64,000 nt of DNA from Ischnura elegans (GCF_921293095.1 NC_060252.1:81116866-81180865); one strand, 5' to 3'. Counted from the stretch's first letter, positions 53,601 through 62,048 are shown. Numbers and translations are program-made. The notes: generated by a model not told the origin, from the letters alone.

Positions 53601-56600
53601 GTACAAAAAGACGAGAGTGGTAATCGCTCCGAGACATTAAGTGAAAGCTCCGGTTGGTTCCAGAATTTAAACGGCAATCAGGTATTTTCAGTGCGGCGAT
53701 ATCAGGTGAATCTGCAAGTGTTGATAGCGCAGCCACCACAACATTTTCTGATGAACTCCAAGCTGTTATTGAAAGTGGCTCCTTTCCCCCTCAACTAGTT
53801 TTTAGTATTGATGAGACGATATTCTTTTGGAAAAGAATGCATTCTCGTTCATTCATTTTCAGGGAAGGAAAACCTGGGTCAGGTTTCAAGGCATTTAAAG
53901 ACTGTTTCACGTAGCTGCTAATGACTCGGAGGACTTCAAATTAAAATGATTTATCATTCATAAACTCCGCTAGCTATGAAATGGCATTTAAAGTAGTATT
54001 TTCCTGTCATTTCGATGAGCGACAAAAGGGCCTGGGTGACACATAGTTGTTTTTAGACTAGTTTGAAAAATCATCAACTGCCGGCAACGCATTACGATCC
54101 CCTGAGATAGCAGATGTTAGCCCACCCGCACGACAGGATGGAATTTCGAAAGCACGTAAGAATTTTTTTTAACGTGAATAAAAGTCTTTGAATGCGTGAA
54201 TACTATCTTTAAAGATGTTTTAAACTATAAATATTTATAGAAATAATGTTTTCTAAGGCTTTTTATGGGAATATAGATGTTTTAGAGGAAATTCAATACC
54301 CAAGACCTATGCTACCAGGAACGCATCCCTATCTTCCCTATGTTAAAACGCTCTCGTATAACGCAAATTCGTATAGCGCAAAGACCCCAAGGAACGCATC
54401 CCTTGCGCTATACGAGACATGGGTGTAGGTGATCACTCGCACCAAAAAGTCACAGCGAAGGAATACAGTATTTCAAGGGCCAGGTAGTAGATTTACTTCC
54501 TTTTCCCATAGATGAATTGAAAAAATGAAAAGCACTAAATGCAAACCAAATTAAAAGTCTATCCATATCCCTATTAAAGCCCATAAGTTGTACTACATTC
54601 ACTCAAAATACAAAACCTTTTGAACCAGATACCAACCTGGTCTTTCCAGAGTAGTCATGCAGTTTACATGCATGAGAACCCCAGGATAAGCATCCAAGTC
54701 TGTTTAACACCACTTAGGTTTTCAACGGATTTTGTTATGATACAGACATAATGCTGCTTAGGTATATTTGTTCTTCATTGGACTTCTCTCAACTGCTTTC
54801 TGTACAATGGAAACAAATCCCTCTTCACACTCCAACCTAAAATTATCCTCATCAATGCTCTTAACTCTTGAAATTACTGCACGAGCAGTAAGAGTTGACC
54901 TCACACCAATACTTATTTCGGACAGATTCAAACCATTTGAAACATCATCATTGTTCAGCCGGTTGTCTTTCCTTTCCTTTTTAAGAATTGTCTGAATTCA
55001 AAACTGCCTGTACATCCTTCAGAGCTGATCATCAATGTCACCATGAATAAATGAATATTAACTTCAGCATCCGACACACTTAGAGAATTGGCTCAGGAAA
55101 TTATGCTATTGTCTAAAAGAAAAGAAGTTACAGTAGCAGAAAATCTCAAGAAGGGCTAAATGGGACAACAATTAGAAGTTTAAAGAAAATTAATTCCCCA
55201 AGGCCGTACTCTTTGATGGGCAGATTGCTAATGGGAGGTAATTGCAAACGGGAGGTAATGGCAAGATAAGACACTAACTGAAAATACAAACGTGAAACTC
55301 ACACACGCACCTCGCGGATTTGCTCAAGGGAACAAATGACCGCGTGGGACACACGCGCTCACTCACTCAGGTTTGTGGAGCCCTCGCTCACGACAGTGAC
55401 CCACTCACACAAAAGAAAAGGACAAAATGAAATAAATAAAAAACACGCTCTCAGTCACGCACCTCGCGGATTTGCTCAAGGGAACAAATGACCGCGATGG
55501 ACACACGCACTCACGCACTCAGGTTTGTGGAGCCCTCGCTCACGACAGTGACCCACTCACACAAAAGAAAAAGATAAAATAAAAACACGCTCTCAGTCAC
55601 GCACCTCGCGGATTTGCTCAAGGGAACAAATGACCGCGTGGGACACACGCACTCAGGTTTGTGGAGCCCTCGCTCACGACGGTGACCCACTCACACAAAA
55701 GAAAAAGACAAAATAAAAACACGCTCTCAGTCACGCACCTCGCGGATTTGCTCAAGGGAACAAATGACCGCGTGGGACACACGCACTCAGGTTTGTGGAG
55801 CCCTCGCTCACGACATTAGAAGTTCCATTGGCTTCAAGTAATGAAAAATATCAAGTTATTTGAGTTCATCCACTTTACCAGGGGCATGGCGGTTGGGAAC
55901 ATATGTGCTCCACTCATGATATGATTCCTGATGGCATTAATGGCGTCTTCATTCGATCAGAAAGGGAAGCAGATGGGACTGATATATTGACATAATTCTC
56001 TTCTTAGTCCTACTAGGCAAGGAAAACATAGAGGAGAACACCAACAGTACACTGCACTGCATGGCACATGGAGCCAACTAATAGGGTGGTTTCCTATTAT
56101 TTTTTTATTGCCTAAATCAAAAGATTATTACCCCTGGAGTATGTATTTCACGCTTTTAGATTTTTAAATGACGATATCTATTTTTTGCGATTAAATGAAA
56201 AGTGAGAATTTTCAAGCGCGCGAGAACGCGACGGCTAAGTACGAATGCCAGGAAAACTCCGTGTGACGTCGTTCTGGTTCCCGCTGCCGCAAGTGAGGTG
56301 ACCTTGGGGCGAGGCTTTGAGCGCTGATACGATGCAGGATGCTAGCAGGTAGCAGAGTACCCTGCTAGCTGGTAGCGCTTGGCTTAAATAAGGACTATTA
56401 ATACCCTATCAAACGAAGGAAACTTTCCGACCACAGGCAATTTTAATAAGTGATTATGAAGAGATATTTCCCTTGGCTCTGTGCCTCATGCATGCAATGG
56501 TAATCTCAGACGATGCAAAACTCCTATCTACTCGTATAGTATCTGGGTTCCTGTGACGTCACGTGGAGTGGCATCGCACGGGTGCCAATCTGGCCTTTTT

Positions 56601-58856
56601 CAAATGAGGATAAAAATTGACCATTGCCATTCGTCTAAACCGGTATTTCTAAAACCAAATAATTTGTATATTATTAATACACTAACAGTGGGTAACGAAT
56701 CGCAATCAATGCCTTTTGTTTTCTTTGATGAAGGAAACTACCCCATTCTTTATTCCTTTATTTTTAGAAAAAGATTCCGAGATCCTAGATGCTTTCTTTT
56801 CTTGTCCTTATCCAATTCCACAGCATTTCATTTTCCCTGTCTTTACGCTGATTCCATGGTTTTCAGGTACTAGGGATAGGACTCTGAGTAGAGTCGAGAG
56901 AAGAGACACTTCTAGAATAATCTAGAATAATTATTAGTCTAATTATACAACTTTACTCGTATGCGACATTTATCTTTGGCCAAAATCATCAGTTTTCATG
57001 TAAAAATCTTAAGTGGTATTAATTGAAAAAAATACAAGTACAAAGTAACAACACCGACATAATACTCAAAAGGTGAGTTTCATATGCCTAAAATGTCTTT
57101 GGATTCTCCGGATCTCAAGGGCAATAAGTCACACTCCCTATTCAACACCTATCAACTTTGCCAGTGATTGAATTTCTACCGTACATGCACTTTAAAACCC
57201 AGTTAAATAGTTAAATCGCATGTTAAGCAATTCTATTAACCAAAACAAATTTGATAACTTCCTCAGAGGACCCTTTCCTATTGTTAAAATGTGGCCTTTA
57301 TCATTCTGCAACTATCAGCAAATGGTTCTCAATTAGAGCATTAAGTTGAATAATTATTCTACGGCAGTGCAGGATTAAAAATTGTGAATTTAAAAGCCTT
57401 CATCACCTAACCTAAGTCAACTGGGTAGTAATTGAAATTCATGTGGAAGTACATAATACAAATCAGAATATTCTTTCTCGTCTTGCATTTTTATACCACG
57501 CAATTCTGTTAAGGAAACCACAGATTTGAATTATCTGCACCGAATATAATATGAAAAGATGAAGAAATCAGAACAAGGTAACCCAAATATTTCCCACTAC
57601 CGCCCTTTTTAAGGACAATATGACTAGACTGAAATATACGTTGTAGAAAAAATGAGAATTCTCACGTTTATTTGCAATGAGCAACTTCAGTTGCTATAGA
57701 ATTCGACGGATGAAGACTGAAAAGTTAGAATAAGTACGATTTTTTTCTCTGAATGCTAAGCTACTGCTCGCATTTATCTTAAATAATATGATAAAATGAA
57801 CCAATTCAATATACAAATCAATCATAATAAAATATTTCCAGCTTATTTAGATAGAAGTAACATCAAGCATAAATTTGAAAAATTCAGCATGACAAAAATA
57901 TTAAGCATAAATGGATAGAAAAGACAGCACGACCAATAGACTACAAATTCCCTACGATCACATAAATCTTTGAGAGGCAAAAAAAAACTTGGTAACCAGT
58001 GAAAAGACTATATCCCCTTCAAGAAATACAGTTGAACACGGGTTCAAATTAGAACTATTATTTCTTCGCCATGGCGCACCTACTACATCAAAGGGTTCAT
58101 GGTTTGCGATCAATTATTAATAATATTCTAATCTTACATCCTGAACTGCAGCAAATGTTTAGCATCAACAAAGAAACTTAAATGCACTTACTTCGTAGGC
58201 TTCAGACACTTCTTGAAACTTTTTCACAGCATTAGGATCACCTTTATTTCTATCAGGATGATACTTTTTGGCTAGCTGGAAGTATGAAGTCTTTATTTCT
58301 TTCGGAGAGGAATTTCGCGCTACACCAAGAATTTCGTAGTAGTCTCTCTTCTTTTGTAACAAGGTCGATGATGCATGAATAGATCTTAAATTATACCGGG
58401 AGTTCAAGGGACCTTGGATACAAAAAATCCATCATTAGGATAACATGCCAATTTGAAGTAATAAGCACAGAGTAATCAAAAGGATATCTAGTTAAATAAA
58501 TAAGTTCCTCCCAACTAGTATCAGCTAGATTAGAAGCTATGACATTAAGTACTATCTAATACTACGCAATGCTTACTTATTGAGACTGCTAATAGGTTTC
58601 TTGGCCCTAACGTAGCATTTGAACTGCTATATACTTTTCCACATGAATTACAGCGATGGAATAAGTTTTTGTGAAAGGTTTTAGGAGGCTGCCAAGATGA
58701 AAAAATAAACTTTTTAGGTAATGCCGCTCTTGACAATCCCCTCGTGGTGGCCATTTCTAGTGGAGGCAGTTGTTCAGGAACGAACGAATCGTAGAGGCCG
58801 CACGCCGCAGACGATGATGAAACAAGACAAAGACGTAACGAATTATTCGTAAACAT
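32535..58856 (-). CDS. DNAJA3: DNAJA3/Tid1 mitochondrial DnaJ co-chaperone, whole gene (8 coding exons)
   Basis: Mitochondrial type-I J-protein that stimulates mitochondrial Hsp70 in folding matrix proteins. Joined exons are 58856-58577, 58412-58192, 52464-52204, 49055-48887, 46462-46331, 38648-38452, 34704-34491 and 32638-32535. Every junction is GT..AG with matching phase (1,0,0,1,1,0,1). The 1578-nt CDS gives 525 residues (human about 480, Drosophila about 520). Domains in order are a presequence (1 to about 110), a J-domain (about 116-181, HPD at 145-147), a Gly/Met-rich linker, four CXXCXG-type zinc motifs (Cys 280/283, 297/300, 319/322, 333/336), a substrate-binding C-terminal region, and a tail ending KIKRAIFG that resembles the human end. 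The gene spans 26 kb because its introns hold many transposons. It is divergent from MTIF3 with overlapping start codons. The family assignment is firm; the exact start (Met1 or Met35) and the 3' end are inferred. Confidence 0.93.
32639..34490. other. DNAJA3 intron 7
   Basis: No exon or named repeat is visible. The frames at 33243-33627 overlap on both strands and are unassigned. Confidence 0.5.
34491..34704 (-). CDS. DNAJA3: DNAJA3 exon 7 (C-terminal domain II)
   Basis: Residues 421-491 plus one base. The acceptor CTGCAG|ATT begins [34 protein letters not shown] and [13 protein letters not shown] follow, both diagnostic of the Tid1 subfamily. The donor GATG|GTAACT is phase 1. It can join either of two downstream terminal exons (32638 or 32077). 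Confidence 0.94.
35505..35960. repeat. GC-rich block of small hairpins
   Basis: Repeated short perfect hairpins with CTTCG or CTCCG tips: TTAAGGGGCTCCGCCCCTTA near 35530, GGGCGGCTTCGCCGCCC at 35707, GGGCGGCTTAGCCGCCC near 35785, GAACGGCTCCGCCGTTC near 35844, GGCGGCTTCGCCGCC near 35871. GC content is far above the rest of the window. The open frames on both strands follow from this composition. Confidence 0.8.
35965..36895 (+). repeat. Degenerate tandem array, ~110-170-bp units
   Basis: The motif GGGGGTTTTA recurs at 35971, 36137, 36284 (variant), 36393, 36565, 36726 and 36879. Most units also share GCGGTCAC..AATCGT, CATAAATTCCGT..CGATGAGT, ACGAAAAGTACCC.AAAAGG and CAAATTTTAATTTTTTGGG in the same order. 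Confidence 0.75.
38452..38648 (-). CDS. DNAJA3: DNAJA3 exon 6 (C-terminal substrate-binding domain I)
   Basis: Residues 355-420. The acceptor is TTTTAG|GTGTGG and the donor CAG|GTATTG. It encodes [36 protein letters not shown] and [22 protein letters not shown], all characteristic of the type-I DnaJ C-terminal domain. Confidence 0.95.
39063..40452 (+). mobile_element. Solo LTR, 1390 bp, with 4-bp duplication
   Basis: Starts TGTAGCCG and ends GGTTACA, flanked by ATAT (39059-39062 and 40453-40456). A TATA box stands in GGCTATATAAGCGG at about 39497. The 4-bp duplication fits a Ty3/gypsy-type LTR. Frames inside on both strands are not genes. Confidence 0.6.
40650..40850 (-). pseudogene. GIY-YIG nuclease fragment of a Penelope-like element
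   Basis: About 65 residues aligning by eye with the GIY-YIG domain at the C-terminus of Penelope-like proteins: YIxQxGxxLxTRxKEQ, then HLLExGH. The conserved G of GIY/YIG is changed (YIS) and the reverse transcriptase is absent. Confidence 0.55.
41006..42656 (+). mobile_element. Tigger/pogo-like DNA transposon remnant
   Basis: Inverted termini of about 25 bp (CCGTATTTGCACAAATCTAA, inverse of TTAGATTCGTGCAAATACGG), flanked by TA. At 41556 a frame starts [19 protein letters not shown]. This resembles the start of the Psq/CENP-B helix-turn-helix of pogo/Jerky-type transposases, and it decays after about 25 residues. Confidence 0.7.
43246..43299. repeat. 23-bp-arm hairpin
   Basis: AGGAAACTGGCAT..TTGTTACA pairs with TGTAACAAGATGCCAGTTTCC across a 6-base loop, with one bulge. 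The size resembles a small-RNA precursor, but nothing else supports that. Confidence 0.6.
43847..46134. mobile_element. Tigger/pogo-like element with internal palindrome
   Basis: The inverted ends CAGTAGAATCCTGATTTAAG and ATTAAATCCGGATCCGACTG are flanked by TA. AAATGCGGAAAAAC and TAAATGCGGAAAA subterminal motifs recur at both ends. The interior holds a >200-bp-arm inverted repeat (about 44490-44715 and 44978-45200), whose arms resemble the 49509 element near 50090-50300. No intact transposase. Confidence 0.7.
46331..46462 (-). CDS. DNAJA3: DNAJA3 exon 5 (last two zinc motifs)
   Basis: Residues 311-354 plus one base, phase 1 at both ends. The acceptor is CTCAG|GA and the donor GCAG|GTGGGT. 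It encodes [15 protein letters not shown] (Cys319/322), CSECEGKG (Cys333/336) and [13 protein letters not shown], the start of the C-terminal beta domain. The start and end of this exon are not visible as an ATG-to-stop frame and come from splice sites and family alignment. Confidence 0.93.
46993..47221. mobile_element. Insertion containing a perfect 186-bp palindrome
   Basis: Bases 47036-47221 form an exact inverted repeat with 93-bp arms and no spacer (centre AGGACTAG|CTAGTCCT). The insertion is bracketed by a 12-bp direct repeat, ATAACTTCAGTA (46981-46992 and 47222-47233). Each arm carries GACTAGTTTCGATACACTGT, resembling terminal sequences of Penelope-like elements. It lies in DNAJA3 intron 4. 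Confidence 0.75.
47469..48130 (+). mobile_element. 660-bp MITE family, copy 3
   Basis: AGGGTGGTTTCCT ... GGAAACTACCCT, same orientation as copy 1. Lies in DNAJA3 intron 4. Confidence 0.8.
48781..48804 (+). repeat. (TAT)8 microsatellite
   Basis: Eight uninterrupted triplets, 80 bp beyond the donor of DNAJA3 exon 4. Confidence 0.9.
48887..49055 (-). CDS. DNAJA3: DNAJA3 exon 4 (first two zinc motifs)
   Basis: Residues 255-310 plus one base. The acceptor is TTTCAG|GTG and the donor ACAG|GTATTT. It encodes [14 protein letters not shown], then CPKCCG (Cys280/283) and CQYCNGTG (Cys297/300). These supply half of the two zinc centres of a type-I DnaJ cysteine-rich domain. Confidence 0.95.
49509..51713. 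mobile_element. Tigger/pogo-like element, copy 2
   Basis: Same termini and internal order as 26202-28093, TA on both sides, about 310 bp longer. The extra region (about 50090-50830) includes sequence that copy 1 lacks and that also occurs at 62100-62640. Lies in DNAJA3 intron 3. Confidence 0.8.
52204..52464 (-). CDS. DNAJA3: DNAJA3 exon 3 (end of J-domain, Gly/Met-rich linker)
   Basis: Residues 168-254, phase 0 at both ends. The acceptor AAAAG|GTG gives [15 protein letters not shown], the end of the J-domain. A Gly/Met-rich linker ([10 protein letters not shown]) and the family motif [11 protein letters not shown] follow. The donor is GAG|GTGAGA at 52203. Confidence 0.95.
52691..54425 (+). 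mobile_element. Tigger/pogo-like transposon with broken transposase
   Basis: Perfect 23-bp inverted termini (CACCCATGTCTCGTATAGCG..., 52691-52713 and 54403-54425) between TA dinucleotides. AGCGCAATTTCGAT-type motifs repeat just inside both ends. Encodes the transposase fragments at 53251-53914. Lies in DNAJA3 intron 2. Confidence 0.85.
53251..53914 (+). pseudogene. Tigger/pogo-type transposase, frameshifted and truncated
   Basis: The first frame (53251-53514) has the Psq/CENP-B helix-turn-helix pattern: [29 protein letters not shown]. After frame disruption a second frame (about 53640-53911) gives [27 protein letters not shown] and [10 protein letters not shown]. This is the Tigger DDE core around its first Asp (IDET). 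The remaining DDE residues are not readable, so the protein is dead. Confidence 0.8.
54758..54997 (-). other. Unidentified 79-residue open frame in DNAJA3 intron 2
   Basis: Open without an initial Met and ends at TAA (54760-54758). It contains [20 protein letters not shown] and [20 protein letters not shown], a balanced, non-repetitive composition. A possible acceptor (TTTTGAATTCAG) stands at its start. It could be the last exon of a nested gene or a transposon protein remnant; no family recognised. Confidence 0.3.
55306..55815 (+). repeat. Minisatellite, ~134-152-bp unit, 3.6 copies
   Basis: CGCACCTCGCGGATTTGCTC starts units at 55306, 55458, 55600 and 55734. Each contains AACAAATGACCGCG, GGTTTGTGGAGCCCTCGCTC and GTGACCCACTCACAC. 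Units differ mainly by small length changes in an A-rich linker and a CACTCA run. Confidence 0.9.
56083..56744 (+). mobile_element. 660-bp MITE family, copy 4
   Basis: AGGGTGGTTTCCT ... GGAAACTACCCC, same orientation as copies 1 and 3. The 130-codon frame from 56481 runs through it and is not a gene. Confidence 0.8.
56745..58191. other. Distal part of DNAJA3 intron 2
   Basis: AT-rich with no exon or recognisable repeat. Confidence 0.5.
58192..58412 (-). CDS. DNAJA3: DNAJA3 exon 2 (J-domain)
   Basis: Residues 94-167. The acceptor is ATCCAAG|GT and the donor GAA|GTAAGT. It encodes RDYYEILGV, then helix II ([11 protein letters not shown]) with the catalytic HPD loop at 145-147 that contacts Hsp70, then helix III (FQEVSEAYE). 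The intron that follows is 5.7 kb and holds a Tigger/pogo-like transposon, a minisatellite and a MITE. Confidence 0.95.
58577..58856 (-). CDS. DNAJA3: DNAJA3 exon 1 (mitochondrial presequence)
   Basis: Encodes residues 1-93 plus one base of codon 94. The donor reads AA|GTAAGC at 58576. An in-frame stop lies upstream (58884-58886) with no ATG between it and Met1, so 58856 is the first possible start. A second in-frame Met35 at 58754 begins a more typical basic, Ser/Arg-rich mitochondrial presequence ([16 protein letters not shown]), so translation may start there instead. No homology is expected in this part because presequences diverge quickly. Confidence 0.8.
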
Positions 58857-58886
58857 GATTTGGAGGCAATTATTACGAATTGTTCA
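58792..58886. promoter_or_regulatory. Shared bidirectional promoter region of DNAJA3 and MTIF3
   Basis: The two genes diverge with no gap: CATG at 58854-58857 contains both start codons. The interval given runs between the two upstream in-frame stops. Each 5' UTR must lie inside the opposite gene's first exon, unless DNAJA3 starts at Met35 (58754). No TATA box is obvious, as expected for paired housekeeping genes. Confidence 0.55.
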
Positions 58887-59424
58887 TCGAGAAGTAGTTT
58901 TTTGTCAGCGTATTCCAATATTTAGGCAATGTGGTTGGCTATTTGGAAATGCAAAGTTTAAAACTATCACCTGTGCTCGTCAGTCGTCTGTCTGGACCGG
59001 TGGAATTAGTAAAGGAGGTCCAACTAAAACAGAAGATACTGCGAAGGGAAGCAACGCGAAGAAAGACACAAGCCCTAAAATTACCTTGGTAAGCCCCGAT
59101 GATAAAGTCAGTGTCGTGTCTCTGGAAGAAGGGCATAATATTGCTAAAAGAAGAAATTTGAGACTCGTCAAAATGGTTGAATACGACACGAAAACACAGA
59201 GACCAGTTTACCGTATGATGTCAGTTTCTGAATATAATTTGGAACATAAGAAAGACAAAGCTTCCAAAGCCAAAACTCATAAGCGGGAAAAGCATATCAC
59301 CTTTTCCAGTCGAATCAGTGACCATGACATGCAGTCTAAAGTGAAAATGATTGATAAGTGGCTAGCCAAAGATCACGAAGTACGTGTTATTATAGCTGGG
59401 GATTCTAATGACATGAGTGGTGCG
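58855..59424 (+). CDS. MTIF3: Mitochondrial translation initiation factor IF-3, exon 1
   Basis: Mitochondrial IF-3 binds the small mitoribosomal subunit, keeps subunits apart and helps select the start codon. This exon carries 190 codons. There is an Arg-rich presequence ([14 protein letters not shown]...), a linker, the IF3 N-domain (about residues 75-125: KITLVSPDDKV...RRNLRLVKMVEYD...RPVYRMMS) and the start of the C-domain (HITFSSRISDHDMQSKVKMIDKWLAKDHEVRVII), which is close to the bacterial IF3 signature. The donor is GCG|GTAAGT at 59425. An in-frame stop at 58792-58794 with no intervening ATG fixes 58855 as the first start. The next in-frame Met is inside the IF3 domain. The start codon overlaps that of DNAJA3 on the other strand. 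Confidence 0.92.
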
Positions 59425-59530
59425 GTAAGTAAATATTCATGATTATTATCAAATTCCACTTTATTAATATTAATACATAATTATCATTGAATACTTAACA
59501 TTCTCGACTCTTTGTACACAATATTTCCAG

Positions 59531-59698
59531 GAAGAAGTTTATAAAGCACTAGAGGGTGAAATGAAGGAAAGGTCTCGATTTCTTCAAAAACGCCAGGTTA
59601 ACGCCGATATTAGATTTAGCATCAGAACTCTGCCAGGAAATAAACATGATGCTATTCAAGGAACAAAAGGTCAGCTGTCGCCCCCAGAAGACTCTTGA
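59531..59698 (+). CDS. MTIF3: Mitochondrial translation initiation factor IF-3, exon 2
   Basis: The acceptor TTTCCAG|GAA follows a 106-nt intron and is phase 0. Fifty-five codons then TGA (59696-59698) complete the IF3 C-domain (EEVYKALEGEMKERSRFLQ... VNADIRFSIRTLPGNK) and a short Gln/Pro-rich tail. The whole protein is 245 residues, a little shorter than human MTIF3 (about 278). There is no nearby AATAAA; the first is at 60573-60578. Confidence 0.9.
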   Translation, partial: EEVYKALEGEMKERSRFLQKRQVNADIRFSIRTLPGNKHDAIQGTKGQLSPPEDS

Positions 59699-59778
59699 AA
59701 TTTGAAGTGTCTATGATGTATTATAAACATTTGTGCGGGTAACACAAGGCTAGATGGTGTTTTCTAATCGACTGAGTT

Positions 59779-60039
59779 ATGAATTTCTCTCAATTACCTG
59801 AATTTAATGTTCCTCAGTATGATGTGTTGGACCCCACATTTCAGGTTGAGACGTTCATAAATAGCGGCAATAGGTATTTATGTTGTCATACTAAACTGCT
59901 TTCTAATCCTTCAGTAGACTTGGATTTATCACACTTATCCATTTCTATCTCAGTTTGTTTACAGTGTCTTGCAATCTACATAGTCTTTGAAATCGAATTT
60001 TTTATGTGGAATATTATTAGTAAAGATGTTACATTATAA
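59779..60039 (+). other. Unassigned open frame 80 nt after MTIF3
   Basis: An 86-codon frame begins MNFSQLPEFNVPQYDV. Its first 22 residues look protein-like, but then it becomes hydrophobic and AT-driven. A possible donor (TTTCAG|GTTGAG) near 59844 could join a second open stretch at 60174-60460 (GRCIILVPHGFPKGPG...), which follows an acceptor (TTTGCAG). I recognise no family. It may simply be MTIF3 3' UTR. Confidence 0.2.
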
Positions 60040-60572
60040 TTTACATTGATCAATTATTGCTCTTTTGTTCTAAACATTTTTACACTGAGATGGATATTTT
60101 TTGACAACCACACATTCATATTGTGAGAGTATGAAGCTCTACAGCTGAGAACTTTATATGCATGGTAGCAGTTTGCAGGGACGATGTATTATCCTTGTCC
60201 CGCATGGCTTCCCTAAGGGTCCAGGAGCTGCAAGAAGTGGTCTTGTGCGATGCTGGACTGCATTTGCTCCACATGATTGTGAGCATGGTGTCCATGGGCT
60301 CCATTCTCCTAACCTGCAGTCAGTGGGTGCTGTGGATAAAAAGAGTCAAGTAAATTGTGAGTTTATTCTGAACCTATTCCATCATATTGAAATGGATCGT
60401 TTGTTGGCAGTGGCTGATGATTTATTTTTTTCCGCTGAAAAATATGTTGGCCAACTTTAATGAGGGTCTTCTTTCATTTAGAATACGTGATTGTGATGAA
60501 GGCTCCTATATGGAAGTTTACATAACTATCCCAGACTCGGAGCTACTGTGAAATGGCTCACAGGGTTGACGC

Positions 60573-60578
60573 AATAAA
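60573..60578 (+). terminator. Candidate poly(A) signal downstream of MTIF3
   Basis: First AATAAA on the plus strand after the MTIF3 stop, about 875 nt away. Weaker variants (TATAAA near 59722) lie closer, so the true cleavage site is uncertain. Confidence 0.25.
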
Positions 60579-61385
60579 AAATGGCGGTTAAGTGAGCACA
60601 TAGCAGACAGAATGGCCGGCATTGCTTCCAATGGATATACAATGGGTTCACTTATTTTATTGCCCAGTGGGATAGAGTTTGAAACTTTTTTTGATCTCCA
60701 GCTATTTGCAATGAAAACTCAATGACCTTAACACTCTCCCAGATGAGTCCACGACTTCATAAATTCATGCAGTGTGAATCACCACTTTTCAGCTCCTTCT
60801 CGCCCTTGTGCATTGGTCTTGCATAGTTTTTTGTTGTTTAAACTCTCATAAGTGATCGCTTCCTTCAATGAAAGGTTCTCCCTGAACTAGAACTCTTATG
60901 ATGTTACTAACTCATGAAAATTGAGCAACTACTTTCACAATTTTTTTATTGAGAGAAAGGCAGAATGGAGGGCATTTTTTTATTGTATCTTTTCTTTTCT
61001 TTCCTCAAAAACACAACTGATAATTTTTCATTGGTATAGATAATTTGACCAAGTATAATATGTAGCCTTCACAGCAAACTTGGCCATTCAAACAAAATAT
61101 GATTGATAAACATAATGCTTATCCAGTCAAAACTGGAAGATGCCTCTTACATTAATTAGCTTTTAGCATGCTCAAAAATCTAGCCACTCCGATGATAGTC
61201 TATTTATAAAAATCAGAAAATACATAAAACTCATGAATTTCCTGGATTTGCAAATCAGGTCGTTTTTGAATTTATTTCTTGGTTTCAGTCCATCATCAGA
61301 TATACTAGTATTTTTGTGTGACAGTGATAACCTTCTGAACTTTTTATGTACCTATGTAGCCATTTTTCAATAGTTTGAATTAAAT
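60579..61385. other. No gene recognised
   Basis: AT-rich sequence downstream of MTIF3 without a substantial open frame. Confidence 0.4.
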
Positions 61386-62048
61386 GGGGTAGTTTCCTTC
61401 ATCAAAGAAAACGAAAGGCATCGCTTGCGATTCTTACCTACCGTTAGTGTATTCATAATATACAAATTATTTATTTTTAGAAATCCCAGTGTAGATGAAT
61501 GTTAATGTCAATTTTAACCTCATTTGAAAAAGGCCTGATTGGCACCCATGTAATGCCACTCCACGTGACATCAAAGGGACCGAGATTCTATACAAGTCGA
61601 TAGGAGTTTTACATCGTCTGAGATTACCAATGCATGCATGAGGCACAGAGCTCAGGGAAACATTTTTAATAATCTTCTATTAAAATTGTCTATGGTCAGA
61701 AAATTTCCTTCGTTTGATAGGGTATTAATAATTCTTATTTAAGCCAAGCGCTACCTGCTAGCAGGGTACTCTATGCTACCCTGATGCTCGGCAGCAATCA
61801 GCCTGCATCGTAGCAGCTTTCATAGCCTTGCACCCAGTAGGCCTCACACAGCAGTAGCCAGATGTCATGCAGGCTTTTCCCAGCATTCATACTTAGCCGT
61901 CATATTTTCGCACTCTTGAAAAATTTCACTTTTCATTTAATCGCGAAAAATAGATATCGTCATTTAAAAATCTGAAAGCGTGAAATATGTACTGTAGGAG
62001 TAATAGTCTTTCGATTTAGGCAATAAAAAATTAATAGGAAACCACCCT
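61386..62048 (-). mobile_element. 660-bp MITE family, copy 5
   Basis: GGGGTAGTTTCC ... GGAAACCACCCT, inverted like copy 2. Confidence 0.8.

Noticed and set aside
55306-55815. CRISPR-like spaced repeats
   Set aside because: The host is eukaryotic, and units of 134-152 bp are near-identical throughout with no unique spacers, so it is a minisatellite.
56481-56873. 130-codon plus-strand open frame
   Set aside because: Most of it lies inside copy 4 of the 660-bp MITE. Equivalent frames occur in the other copies and are broken differently.
58939-59189. Minus-strand frames antisense to MTIF3
   Set aside because: Shadows of the MTIF3 coding sequence in other frames.
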